64,000 nt of DNA from Ariolimax columbianus (taxonomy: Eukaryota; Mollusca; Gastropoda; Stylommatophora; Arionidae): positions 32,486,386 to 32,550,385 of the forward strand of contig JAVGWX010000011.1 in NCBI GenBank assembly GCA_036924085.1, in the 5' to 3' direction. Both the position numbers and the translations under genes were made by a program. Positions 33,470 through 44,493 of this stretch are shown here, piece after piece. The first letter of the stretch is position 1. Each line of letters begins with the position of its first letter. Below the pieces are notes generated by a model. It was not told the origin of the DNA. It worked only from the letters and a program-made list of their open reading frames with translations, and did no database searches.

Positions 33470-35865
33470 ACGGTCTCCAGACTCGGACTCACAATACTCA
33501 CCTTAAAGTGTGCATCTTCAACTGCCGCTCTTCTTCTGCGTTCGTTCTCAATCTCCAGCTGCCATCGGGAGGTGCTGGTTTCCTAGACCCCCACCTACCT
33601 GCAATTTTCATGTCTTTCAACCGGTAGCATTTGTAGATAACCACCCGTTTTGTTTTTGACATTGTCCATCATTTAAGTGTGCACCAACAAAGATGAACGA
33701 GATCACGCTGATTTCTATGTCAGCCTCCATGAAATGCTCCATCTATACCACAGATCATTATTGGCTGCTTCAATGCCAAAATGGGACTCTCCAACATAGG
33801 TGACGTGGGACAACACAGTGGAGAAACAAGAAATGAAACAGGCGACAGACAGTCACTGCGAAACAAAATGACTTTCATTTAAGAGTTTTTCAGAAACCCA
33901 TCCACAAGAGGGACACACACATTGGACCCTGCACACGTCATTGTCATGAAATTGACCATGCCTTGTTCAATGTATACCTTGTCCAAGTAACTCTGAGCTT
34001 CCATCGATACTCACTATGTTAATATGATTACAACAATTACATCTTTCTCAAAGGCACCCAGTCTCCCATCACCCACTCGCATCACAAATCGCATTTCACC
34101 TGCCACTCACACTCTGTTAAAGGAGCAGCGCAAGATGGCTCGTTCACCGGCCAACCATGTCACCGTCTTAAGCACAATTTGCTTTTAAAAAAAACAACTT
34201 AAAGACGATCATGAGGCCTTGGCACGCCAATGTCTTTTGAAAGTTGCAAAATATTAGCGCATCATCATATTAGCCACTCGAGGCTTTGCTGAGCACCGCT
34301 AGATCATCTGTTGTCTGAAAACAATGAGTCTATCACCACATCAATGCTGGGCATGGAGTCGGACATGGAAGCTTACTAAAGCGACCTGTTTTATGAGAAC
34401 CCGCTTACTCTCCTATCCCCCTCTTCCAGATTTTCTGTCCTCAGAAATTCACTATGTCATCGAGTTGGTGCATCTAGAAAAGCACCAGATGAAGATATGA
34501 CTGCGAAGGACATCCAGGCTTGCAGTCTACCCTTTTACCTTGCCTTAGCCCTACATTTTACATGTAATCTTTGTTCTGGAGGAACACCAACCGCTTAATT
34601 GAACTCGAGGGCAACACTCGCACAAGTAGGGATGACCCCAGAAATCATCATCCAATTACTCTTCTCCCAGTCACTATTTATGAAATACATTCTTGCCAGA
34701 GTCCACACCACTCTCGAAGACCCAACCAGTCGAATAAGTTGGCTTTTGGCATTCATGCAGCGCAATGGTCCACATTTCAACTTGCTGTCTCCTTATTGAG
34801 GTAGCCCGAGAGTTCCAGACACCCTTGATATCTACCTTCATCGGCTGCAGAAATGCTTTTGATTTAGTAGAACCAGAATTTGTTCAATGTTGGAACACAG
34901 TGTCAATCCTGGTTACATCAGACTGCACTACCACTGCCGCATTTCATCCCATTCAACTACCAATTGTGATACCAGTACAGAAGTTGGTCCACCAGGGGGA
35001 TCCTATCCACCTAACCTATCATCCACATGTTTGTAATCAGCTATCGGTTGATGCGACTGGGACACTTCTTGCATCCACATTGCCGGCAAAGGCCTCAATC
35101 ACTTTTGATTTGCCGATGACATTGTTCATCACAGAATCAGCAGCAGAAGCCAATCTAATGATACAGCGACTCGATGATCGTAAGTAAGCAGGATTGGATA
35201 TGAATGTCTCGAAGACCAAATTGTTTCGCACAATCGCTTAGCCACTTGTGAACATCTTACTTGGTAAGGTACGATTAGAGGATGTCAACAAGTATATCTA
35301 TCTTGGGCGCTTTCTAATTATGGAGAATAACCTGAATTGACAAGGCAAAGTCACACGGGCTGGGCAGCCTTCTCGTGTATTAACACGTGTCTGGCGGTTG
35401 CCATGACCAGGACTTGCGAGCCTCCTTAAATTCCACTCTACTCCCTGCGATGTGCTACGGTGCTGAGACATGGACATTAGCAAAATCATCAGAGGACAAA
35501 TTGAGTGACCCAGGCCTCCCTTGGTCAGAATCACTCTCCGGAACCAATGTATGCAAGATCTCCACAATTCTGGCATATACGATTGTCCCTGGTGAATGAT
35601 GCAGTGATCCATGCGAGAGGCACATGTTATGGTGGTCAGTGGAGCACAGTGACAGCAGTCTGGTACCCCCTAGGTAAGAAAAGACCGCGAGGAAGACCTC
35701 TAATGCTTTGGTCAGACTCCCTTGCTGTACGCTGCAACATCCGAGATGCCTCTAGAGGAGTACTTGCCATATACTGGACTACGGTGGCCCAAGACAGGGT
35801 CTACTAGAGAAGTTGAGAACCTCAGCTATGCTGAGTCAATGGGTCATCAAGAAGATAACTAACTC
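33470..35865 (+). mobile_element. Degenerate RTE-like LINE, nearly full RT region (family RTE-D)
   Basis: Scattered + strand pieces follow protein order. An endonuclease remnant lies at about 33700-34100 (GCFNAKMGLSNIGDVGQHSG). RT fingers are at about 34440-34700. A palm remnant is near 34830 (TFIGCRNAFDLVEPEF), with MNVSKTKLFRTIA near 35200 and KYIYLGRFL near 35290. The thumb has LLPAMCYGAETWTLAKSSED at about 35440. The C-terminus is KKRPRGRPLMLWSDSLAVRC and YWTTVAQDRVY near 35680-35800. Stops and frameshifts abound. Confidence 0.7.
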
Positions 35866-36370
35866 TTATTTCAACTTGGTTTCATTTGAATGAATATCAG
35901 TTGTAGTATTGATAACTAGAAAGTTAGTGTCGGATAGACTTGGAACTACATTTATATGTGTATATATTTTTCACTGCACCTAAAAGGTTCAAATCATGCC
36001 ACTCTGTTTGGCAGATTGGGCATGTTGTGGATTTTTTCATGGCATGACCACTTCTTGAAGGCGAACCCAGTTGAAAACCTAACAAAATTTGAAAATTTTG
36101 GAGTTTATTCTGTCATTGGCATTTTCAGCAATGAAAAGGAATAAGAACTTATGGAGCCACCCAGGCGGAACGAAGAGTTGTTTTCCATATTCCAAGTATA
36201 TACTCTTTATGTCATCTGTTACAATTATTATCAGCCCAGCTTGTGTGTGTTGAAATCATAATTTAATATGAACCTTTTGAGCATGTGACATATTTCCAGT
36301 ATTAGTAGAAGGGACTCAAATTATTTTTTTCCTCCTGTGAATAAGCTGTGTGATCCACTGTTTTGTTTTC
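35866..36370. other. CCT2 intron, end: no element recognised
   Basis: AT-rich sequence runs up to the exon, ending in a normal polypyrimidine tract and TTTTCAG. Confidence 0.5.
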
Positions 36371-36372
36371 AG

Positions 36373-36438
36373 TCCTCCTTTGTAGGGGCTATTGCTATTG
36401 GTGATTTGGTGAAGAGTACCTTAGGACCAAAAGGAATG
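36373..36438 (+). CDS. CCT2: CCT2 exon, first ATP-site motif
   Basis: TTTTCAG acceptor and GTGAGT donor, both phase 0. The 22 codons read SSFVGAIAIGDLVKSTLGPK then GM. TLGPKGM is the nucleotide-binding P-loop of group II chaperonins and is completed by DKI in the next exon. Confidence 0.95.
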
Positions 36439-36478
36439 GTGAGTAGTTTCATAGAACTGATAGGATGACAGGTTATTT

Positions 36479-36499
36479 GGGGGGGGGGGGGGGGGGGGG
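36479..36499. repeat. Run of 21 G
   Basis: This is an uninterrupted G homopolymer in CCT2 intron sequence, 40 bp after the exon donor. Confidence 0.95.
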
Positions 36500-36600
36500 T
36501 AACTTGCTTTGAAATGCTAGTCGGTGAGTGCATTTTTGGAATGTCAGTAAAACTACTTTAAAATATAGGATCAATCTCATACAAAATGATTCTCCTGTAG

Positions 36601-36950
36601 TTAAATATAATAATAGCTGTCCATCGCAAGCGAGGATAACAGCATTCAGACATGTTGTGCTGCACCTTATCAGTGGCTGTGGAGGTGGCTGTATAGTCCA
36701 ATTTCTCGCACAGAAAATCCTTCCACGTACATAGCATTTGATGTCAGAATTGGCCATATGAGTGTCAATTGTTTTGTCTTTACGCAAAGTGCATTTTTTC
36801 TGTGCTTCAGAGGTTCGGCGTTCCTCAGCAATGTAGGCGCCTCTGATGGTGGTTCTACACTATGCCTTGCAGTCCTGTGCGAGAACTTCCATTTCAAACT
36901 CAGGAACAGACAACTCAGTCAAAGGAAAAAGAAGTTAGATACCACAAAAC
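36601..36950 (-). mobile_element. 3' end of an RTE-A-type LINE
   Basis: The minus-strand reading ends MYVEGFSVREIGLYSHLHSH, the C2H2-like end of the family, then CGCTTGCGATGGACAGCTAT and TATTATA. It faces the + strand RT fragment at 37059-37740 of the same broad family. Confidence 0.65.
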
Positions 36951-37058
36951 TAAAGAATTTGCAGCTTGGTCAGACCAATGTGCATGAAGACTGGGCTGCC
37001 ATTAAACTCTCTGTATGACCCTCCTCCTCTGAACACATTATATACATGATACGTAAAC

Positions 37059-37740
37059 ATGAAGACTAATTTGATAACGACACAGAAATCATGTCCCTTA
37101 AGGAAAGAAATGAGCTATTGGGGCTCATCAAAGCTCAGGAACATGGACGCATGGTTGGGAAACAAGGCAGATGAAATTCAACTTTATGCTGACAGAAACT
37201 GCACAAAGCGCTTCTATGATGCTGTTTATGGCCCTCAACCACCGTATGGAACTCCCAATTCTGAATGCAGAGGGCTCAGAACTGCTGACAGATAAACCAA
37301 GAATACTGGAGCGCTGGACAGAACACTTCTGCACGGTCCTCAACCAACTGTCCTCCGTCTGTGACGAGGAAATCAGACACCCCTGAACAATGAACTGGAT
37401 GTTCTGCCAAGTATCGAGGAGGTTAGAGCTGCAATCGACCAACTATCAAATGGGAAGGCTGCAGCGCCCTAATATTGGCCAGATCTACAAAGTAGGTAGT
37501 TGTCCTAACACAGAGACTGAGTTGTACAACACAATATGGACCACTGAGACTCCTATAAGAACTGAAGGATGCTACCATCATCCACTTATTCAAGCGAAAT
37601 GGAAATCGTCAATCCTGCGATGACCACAGAGTAATCTATCTTCCTACTATAGACTGGTGGCAAGATACTGGCACGAGCTTTCAACAGATCGCTCACCTAG
37701 AACATGTAGTTAACACCACATTGCTGGATAATCCAGACTG
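37059..37740 (+). mobile_element. RTE-A-type LINE, linker and RT entry
   Basis: The + strand pieces are HMDAWLGNKADEIQLYADRN (compare MMGAWLNNKADAIQRYTDTN at 5735 on the minus strand), KRFYDA, RTEHFCTVLNQLSSV in another frame, and an RT entry near 37600 with HPLIQAKWKSSILR. Inactive. Confidence 0.7.
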
Positions 37741-37744
37741 TAAA

Positions 37745-38170
37745 CCCTTAAGCCTCAAATGAGGTAATATATCGTCTATTCATAAGCATGATGAGACTTT
37801 GTTCTTTTTTTATACATATACCATGTGGAGTATTGAAAAAATGGATACACTTTCAGTGAAATATAATTTTGTTACGAGGGCAAGTCAGTAAATAGTCATA
37901 AATTTTAAAAAAACCAAGTAGAATTGATGGCCATGTATTATTCAAGACTGCCTTGTCTTAATCGTTATTAAGTTAGCACAGCCTAGCTGCTGGCAGTGTG
38001 CTGTAATTTATGCAAATACACAAGGTAAAAAAAAAGGTCAGGCGGTGTATATCGAGCCCTCAAATCCTGGTATTCAATCAAACATGAGTGTCTGATGCCA
38101 GGTAGCCAAATGTTGTTCGCTCTTTTGCCTTGGTGTACGGAGTTGGGTCCATTATGTCAAATCCTCTGCT
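37745..38170. other. CCT2 intron: no element recognised
   Basis: AT-rich sequence with poly-A patches and no motifs, up to the start of the I-type LINE copy. Confidence 0.45.
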
Positions 38171-39329
38171 GTGGAAAGAGGGACTTAAAAGTCAAGCTAC
38201 GAAGAAGTGAAGTATCTAGAAAAATGTACAGATGGATCAGTCACTACATCGAAAACAGAATAGCCAGAGTCCAAGTACAAGGGCAGCTGAGAAATAAGGT
38301 GGCACTGGAGCAAGGAGTACCCCAAGGGGGAGTACTGTCACCCATACTTTTTCTGGTTTATAAACAACAGCATAGAGAATATACCAAGAAGAGTCCACAG
38401 CTCCATGTTTGCAGACAATCTGGCTATGTGGACGTCTGAAGAAAATCTCACCGTAGCAAACAATCGGATGCAGCAGGCCCTAACCTTGCTGGAAGAGTGG
38501 GCGAAATCATGGCTGGTCAAAATAAATGAAGAAAAAACATGTACGATATTTTCCCTTTCAAATAAACCACAGAACACCAAAATAAGTTTAAATGGCAAAT
38601 ATATGCGGCTAAACGACAACCCAAACTACTTGGGCGTCACATTTGATCGGCGCATGACATGGAAAAGTCAGATCGAGAGAAACCGAATGACAGCAAGACA
38701 AAGAATGCCAATCATGAGGAAACTTGCTGGCACAAGCTGGGGAGCAGACGAAAGAATACTTAAGAAACTGTACACTGGAAGAGTGAGACCAGTTCTCGAG
38801 TATGTCATTGCGGCATGGACAACAGCAGCAAAGGCGAACTTTGATAAAATCAGCAAACTTAAAAACCAAGCCATGAGAGATATAACAGGAGGCATGAAGT
38901 CAACGCCAATTGTAGAACTTGAAAAGATTACAAACCTGCAATCCATGACCGATAGAAGAGACAGCAGAGCCCAGCAGCAAGCAGAGAAACTAAGAAGATT
39001 GACAGACCATCGAATGCACCAGAGACTAAATAGATTTGGAAAAGGGAAACTAAAGCGGAAAAACTTTGCAGAAATAGCCAAAGCAAAGATGAGCGAAGAC
39101 CCTATGAACACCGTAACAACACCAAAGCCCATCCCTACTGTACGCAAATTTACATGGAAGCAGCATGTCATTCCGGAGGTGGTTATAAAAAATAAACCAG
39201 GTATTGGAAACAAGAACAGCCAGACTGAAAAATGAAAAGAGACATAACCCTGAGGTACATAACGGAAAACTACCCAAGCATGGACTGGACCCATGCATAC
39301 ACCAACGGTTCTGTAACAAACACAACACA

Positions 39330-39351
39330 GGGGGGGGGGGGGGGGGGGGGG
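39330..39351. repeat. Run of 22 G inside LINE copy B
   Basis: The sister copies have AACGGAGGGGCAGGAGCATT here. The homopolymer replaces it. Confidence 0.95.
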
Positions 39352-39631
39352 TGCATTCCTGATCCTAACAAATGGTAGAAAAATAACACTGTCAGTGGCA
39401 ACTGGAAAATTCTCAAGCAATGCTGACAGATGAAAGCCAGATAGTCCTGTTTACAGATGCCCTGTCCGTGGTTACAGCATTACAAATACAGAACTTAATG
39501 ATTTTAGAGCAGTTCTCTGTCATCTGTCAGCAGTACGCACCAAAAAGAGTAGTGGTACAGTGGGTTCCATCCAACTGTAGCATTTAAGGCAACGTGGAGG
39601 CAGACAGACTGGCAAAAGAAGGTGCAAGATT

Positions 39632-39640
39632 ACCACAACC
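39632..39640. repeat. 9-bp target-site duplication, left
   Basis: ACCACAACC is here and at 39802-39810, flanking the family Y insertion within the RNase H region of copy B. Confidence 0.8.
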
Positions 39641-39801
39641 ATGCTGCAGAGGACGGATGTGTCTGACCGAAAGGTGCAAATATCGCAGTCAAACTGTAAA
39701 CTAGCGACACAGAGTATTCCTGACTACATCCTGCTACTTGTAAAGCCCTTTTCAGGACTTTGTAGCGGGAGATTGAGAACGAACGCAGAAGAAGAAGAAG
39801 A
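39641..39801 (+). mobile_element. Family Y short element with (GAA)n tail
   Basis: This 161-bp insertion starts ATGCTGCAGAGGACGGATGT, carries TGACCGAAAGGTGCAAATAT and GGGAGATTGAGAACGAACGC, and ends (GAA)n. Related copies in reverse lie at 16095-16345 and 42465-42715. The tail AACGCAGAAGAAGAAGAAG is like the I-type LINE end (TACGCAGAAGAAGAAG in copy D), so mobilisation by that LINE is plausible. No pol III boxes were found. It may be a SINE or the truncated tail of another LINE. Confidence 0.75.
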
Positions 39802-39810
39802 ACCACAACC
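39802..39810. repeat. 9-bp target-site duplication, right
   Basis: This is the second ACCACAACC, after the (GAA)n tail. Confidence 0.8.
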
Positions 39811-39939
39811 AGATTCTAGTGTGACCTACGAAGAGCCAAAAAGGTTTATTAGGGCCAGATATAGGGCCAAATGGGAAACAGCACACTGGCTACACAAAAA
39901 ATGATGCCTATTACCAGTTGAGCAGGTCGTGGTCTTTCT

Positions 39940-40200
39940 GCATTTTCATAACAGCTCGATGTCTGATCTCTGCGTTGCGGATTTGATCTTGAATGGAGAT
40001 CTTCAATGTTCATCGCTCATTGGGCAACACATATTTTATCTGCATCAGGCTTCCATAGGTTCCACACTTCGCAGCCATATACCCATGGCTGGAATAACCA
40101 CACTGTTGAAGGTGTGAGCCATAGCTTTGTCATTTCGCATCTGTTGCAGTATAGGTTTAATACAGTTGAAGCTGAGCCAAACAAGTCTTTCAATTAATAT
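39940..40200 (-). mobile_element. Short RTE-like LINE thumb fragment
   Basis: The minus-strand reading has MRNDKAMAHTFNSVVIPAMG with degenerate following text that fits the 'FNSVVIPALLYG.E.W' thumb segment of RTE-like proteins. It is short and broken. Confidence 0.5.
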
Positions 40201-40444
40201 AGCTAAACCCAGGGAACTAGCAGGATGGAATTAACATACTGTGCTGTAACCACATTTTGTTTAGTTTTTCTGTGGATTTTCCATAATTTTTTTAGTTTAT
40301 ATAAGCCTACAATACTAGTTTGAAAATGGTAACCATATTTTGCGCAAATTGTTGGTGCGGGTAATACTTTCTAACATTAAATTACGTGAAAATGTTTTAC
40401 TCTCCATGCAGTATATATAATATATTATTGTTGAATGCCCACAA

Positions 40445-40606
40445 TGAGTAAGTTTACTCTTATGTGCGCACTGAAAAGGCCGTTAAGGGGCAGGTTGAAA
40501 TAGCTTTCCTCATATCTAGACCATGCTGATGAAGGTAGACTGCGGTTGTGCTATGCTTGGCTTCATCTGCATTGCGCTCACTCTTACGGCAATCACATCG
40601 GTCCAC
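40445..40606 (+). repeat. Interspersed repeat family X, left part (split by LINE copy C)
   Basis: CACTGAAAAGGCCGTTAAGG…GCTATGCTTGGCTTCATCTG matches 49370-49490, and the other half resumes at 42315. Other copies lie at 42770-42975 and 49352-49680. Confidence 0.7.
40595..40606. repeat. 12-bp target-site duplication, left
   Basis: ACATCGGTCCAC occurs here and at 42315-42326, flanking LINE copy C. Confidence 0.9.
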
Positions 40607-42314
40607 TATGTGGACGATCTGGCTATGTGGACCTCTGAAAAGAATCTCACCATAGCAAGAAATCGGATGCAGACGGCCCTAACATCGCTGGAAGAGTGGG
40701 CGAACTCATGGCTGGTCAAAATAAACGAGGAGAAAACCACATGCACAATATTCTCTCTTTCATTAAAACCCCAAAGTACCAAATTAAGTCTAAATGGCAA
40801 AATCCTGCAGCCAAACGACAACCCAACCTATCTGGGAGTCACATTTGATCGGCGCATGACATGAAAAAGTCAGATTGAGAGAAACCGAATGAAAGCCAGA
40901 GAAAGAATGGCAATCATGAGGAAACTTGCTGGCACAAGCTGGGGAGCAGACGAAGGCATACTAAAGAAACTGTATACTGGAAGAGTGAGACCAGTTCTCG
41001 AGTATGGCATTGCGGCATGGACAACAGCAGCGAAGGCGAACTTCGATAAAGTTAACAAACTTCAAAACCAAGCCATGAGAATTATAACAGGTGGCATGAA
41101 GTCAACGCCAATTGTAGAACTTGAAAAGATTACAAAACTGCAATCCATGACCGATAGAAGAGACTGCAGAGCCCAGCTGCAGTCAGAGAAACTCCGAAGA
41201 CTGACTGACCATCCAATGCACCAGAGACTAACCAATTTGGGAAATGGGAAACTAAAGCGGAGAAACTTTGCAGAAATAGCCAAAGCAAAGGTGCACGAAG
41301 ATCCCATAAACGCACTAACAACACCAAAACCCATCACTACTGTACGAAAACCTACCTGGAGGCAGGATATATTTCCAGAGGTGGTAGAAAATATACCAGG
41401 TATTGCAAACAAAAACCGCCAGACTGAAAAAGAAAGGAGAGATACTACCCTAAGCTTCATAACGAAAAGCTACCCAAGCATGGACTGGACCCATGCATAC
41501 ACCGACGGTTCTGTAACAAACACTACACAGAACGGAGGGGCAGGAGCATTCCTGAACCTACCAAATGGCAGAAAAATAACACTGTCATTCGCTACTGGTA
41601 AGTACACAAGCAATTTCAGAGCGGAGGCAGAGGCACTGAGGGCGGCAGTGGAAGAAATGCTAACACACAGTGAAAATGAGAGCCATATAGTCCTGCTGAC
41701 AGATGCTCTCGCCGTAGTCACAGCGCTAAAAAGCCAGAAAAACACTGAGCTTAATGACTTAAGAGCAGCACTCTGCAAACTGTGCCAGCAGTCCGCACCA
41801 AAAAGGGTAGTGGTACAGTGGGTTCCGTCACACTGCAACATCCAAGGCCAACGAGGAGGCAGACAGACTGGCAAAAGAAGGTGCAAGACTACCACAAACA
41901 GATACCAGTATGACGTACGAAGAGTCAAAACGGCTTATCAAAGCCAGATACATGACCAAATGGGAAACCGAACATACTGGTTACACCAAAAACGATGCCT
42001 ATTACCAGTTGAACCGAAGAGAGCAGGTCGTTGTCTTCAGACTTCGCACTGGCCACAACAGACTGAGGTACCACCTATTCAACAAATTGAAGATAGGGTG
42101 TACCGACGAATGCCCGTGCGGTACTGGTAAAATGACCGCTGAACATCTGCTGCAGAACTGCCCGACATACGAGGATCAGAGAGAGCAGATGTGGCCATTA
42201 CCAGTGGAACTGCAAGACAAGCTCTATGGCAGTGGCGAGAGCCTCAGGATGACCGCCGCTTTTTTTGAAAAAATAATGGTTACTGTCTGACTGCGTACGA
42301 AGAAGAAGAAGAAG
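40607..42314 (+). mobile_element. Young I-type LINE copy C, 5'-truncated
   Basis: It begins at the RT catalytic motif (TATGTGGACGATCTGGC, where copy D has FADD) and runs through thumb, RNase H and cysteine knuckle to a (GAA)n tail. It differs from copy D only at scattered bases. Inactivating changes are TGA at 40864-40866 (TGG in D) and one extra C near 41848 in the RNase H WVPSHCNIQGN segment, which shifts frame (the frame resumes at 41910-42290). A 12-bp TSD flanks it. Confidence 0.9.
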
Positions 42315-42440
42315 ACATCGGTCCACATCTCGTCAACCATGCTGCCTTGAAAATAACCTGTTTCCAGGGAACGCTACATTAAAGAGATTGTGGTCTTGAT
42401 CAGTGTATTGTGCCTGACTGGACTAGCGTCTCTGTTCCCC
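42315..42440 (+). repeat. Family X repeat, right part (with TSD)
   Basis: It starts with the second ACATCGGTCCAC, then CGTCAACCATGCTGCC and GCCTGACTGGACT, continuing the repeat cut by copy C. It lines up with 42835-42960 and 49510-49680. Confidence 0.75.
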
Positions 42441-42464
42441 ATATTTAATATATAAAGATATGGC

Positions 42465-42715
42465 TTCGTTCGTTCTCAATCTCCCACTATCAAACCCTGA
42501 AAGGGCTTAAGTAGTAGAATGTAATCCAGAGAACGGAATGCGCTGTGTTGTAGTTTACAGCTTGACTGCGATATTTGCACCTTTCGGTCTAACACATTCG
42601 GCTTCAGCAAAAATTTTTGATTACCGGGTTAGCATTCCATCCCTTCTCCTTAGCCATACTGCCCTGCTGCAGCCTGTTATCCAGGATCATCGCGTGGAGG
42701 TGAGCCATAATATAA
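42465..42715 (-). repeat. Family Y repeat, longer copy
   Basis: The + strand reads TTCGTTCGTTCTCAATCTCC, GGAATGCGCTGTGTTGTAGT and TTTGCACCTTTCGGTCTAAC. The reverse complement corresponds to 39641-39801 and extends about 90 bp beyond that copy's start, so 39641-39801 is 5'-truncated. Confidence 0.7.
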
Positions 42716-42769
42716 ATGCCGTTGGTATTCTAAATATAAACAGTTCAAGCGATTAACACTAACCATAAA

Positions 42770-42975
42770 TGAAACCGAAAAGGACGTTAAGTGGCGGGTT
42801 GCACTAGCTTCCTTCACTACTACAGGGATCACGTCAATCCCTCACCTCGTTAACCATGCTGTAATGAAAACAGCTCATTTCCGGGGAGGGCTACTAGAAA
42901 GCCAGGGTGAGGGTCTTGGCCAGTATGTTGAGCTCAACATGTCTGATCAGTATATTTGATCGACCAGACATTTTG
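42770..42975 (+). repeat. Family X repeat, internal deletion copy
   Basis: It has AAAAGGACGTTAAGTGGCGG, then GATCACGTCAATCCCTCACC, AACCATGCTG and CTTGGCCAGTATGTTGAG. It lacks the 'GTGGTTGTGCTATG' middle present in other copies. Confidence 0.65.
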
Positions 42976-43109
42976 TCTTCCTCTCCAAAAGTTCATTTGC
43001 AAATTGTAACCGTAGCAAATTCTACAATGCAGAAATATTTGTTAATAGCATCAAAGTTTAGATAGTCGTTGAAAGATTAGAGTAGGAAGGGTAGAAAATT
43101 GTTGTATGT

Positions 43110-43690
43110 ATTTTTCTTTGGGGATTATGACTTAAAAATGGCTTGTCAGGAGTCCAAGGAACATTCCCATGCCTTTGGTGTGTCCAGTCACTCAATCAGA
43201 TTAAGACATCCAGCCAGTCCAATACTTTTTTAAACCAAGATGATTGGTCATGTTTGAAACAAGACCATAGAAGATTTATGAAGTTTGGGAAAGGTAATAA
43301 AAGACAAGGGTCACATTACCACATCTCTTTGCATAAACCAATGATTGAAAATGTTGCTCCTCCATATCTTCATATTGTATTAGATATTGTTTAAAAAAAA
43401 CCACAAACTTCTAGATAATACAGTAGATAATATAGACATTGGAATCTACAAGACATACATATTTGCACAGTTAATAATTTGTGTTTTCGCGTCTACTATT
43501 TAGCTATCTATTTAAATTCAGGATCTCGTAGTGCGCCCAAGCAGATGGTGATATGGCTGATCTGCAACTCTTTTGATTGTCAGGACTATTGCGGTGCAAC
43601 CAAAATTATTTCCAAATCTTGGAAACGTGCCCTTTTTGACGACACCCGTTCTGAAAGGAGGTGCTCACTGAAGATTTAGATTGTAACTGT
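43110..43690 (+). pseudogene. Transposon-like protein fragment with CLWC motif
   Basis: Frames give GDYDLKM (43124-43144), then LSGVQGTFPCLWCVQSL from 43143, DDWSCLKQDHRRFMKFGKGN, and KPMIENVAPPYLHIVLDIV, then stops. The order GDYD…G.QG…CLWC…APPYLHI.L resembles uncharacterised proteins common in invertebrate and cnidarian genomes that are probably transposon-encoded. I cannot name the superfamily. A second, shorter copy of the last block lies at 44158-44308. Confidence 0.45.
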
Positions 43691-43736
43691 GGCTCTGTCT
43701 GAGTTAATTTTGACCTGCCTGAAACTGAACATAGTC

Positions 43737-43880
43737 AGTTTGTTATGGAGTCCAGCAGGTCATCAAGGTCTGTGGTATTCTCACAGCCACTGAGCTGATA
43801 ACCTAAGTTTGTTATGGAGTCCAGCAGGTCATCAAGGTCTGTGGTATTCTCACTGCCACTGAGCTTATAACCTCAGTTTG
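43737..43880. repeat. Tandem duplication, 69-bp unit
   Basis: AGTTTGTTATGGAGTCCAGC…GAGCTGATAACCTA occurs from 43737 and again from 43806 with a few substitutions, then restarts at 43875. Confidence 0.9.
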
Positions 43881-44157
43881 TCACTCCAAGTGAACAGATT
43901 TCTTTCTTGTCTTCGTTGATTATAGAATGGCCGCCATTCACCACAATAGGCACAAATGCAAAGATCCCTGAAGCATATTGCTGGACCGACAATCAGGCAA
44001 CAGCGGCAGAAGGGCCTTTACAACAGCGACATCCAAAGAATGTCACAAGTCAAAGACATTCAGTCACATGCAAACCACTAATGGGCTGGTCACATCGCCA
44101 ATAGGAAAGACGAGTGATGTAGTTTCAGAGCTGCACTATGGTATTCTCTGGAAAAGA

Positions 44158-44308
44158 AGAGATACTGTGACACATTATCACAGCTCTTTGTGTAAACCAA
44201 TGCTAGAAATTGAAAATGTTGCTCCTCCATATCTTCATATTTTATTAGATATTGTTTAAAAACACCACAGACTTCTAGAGAGTGCAGTAGCTAAAATATA
44301 CATTGCAA
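44158..44308 (+). pseudogene. Second copy of the APPYLHI segment
   Basis: The + strand reads THYHSSLCKPMLEIENVAPP then YLHILLDIV, stop, aligned to 43303-43445 through the following non-coding CACAGACTTCTAGA block. It sits just before the CCT2 exon at 44494. Confidence 0.6.
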
Positions 44309-44493
44309 TTTTCACGACAGCCACCAGATGGCAGGACTCGATGGAGAAGAGCAGCAGTATTCATGATCCTATATCGAATAAACTGCTCATCCACTGATCA
44401 ACAAGTTGGGACCTGCACAAGGTAAACCACCTTGTTGGAGAAGGGTCGATTAAGATCACATTAAGATGGTAATATTACAATTGTTTTTATCAG

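Larger units (their letters stand above)
38172..39938 (+). mobile_element. I-type LINE copy B, degenerate, lacking both ends
   Basis: It starts inside RT (LKVKLRRSEVSRKMYRWISH), with GVPQGGVLSPILFLV, MFADNLAMW (catalytic second Asp changed to Asn) and a thumb continuing to 39235. A run of 22 G (39330-39351) replaces the RNase H GGAGAF coding stretch. RNase H remnants follow, and the copy stops near VEQVVVF at about 39938 without the cysteine knuckle or tail. Compared with copies A, C and D it is clearly older. A GAA-tailed short element is inserted at 39641-39801. Confidence 0.8.

Noticed and set aside
38172..42314. Copies B and C as one LINE split by an insertion
   Set aside because: They overlap in the same protein region (both contain thumb and RNase H), and copy C has its own TSD.
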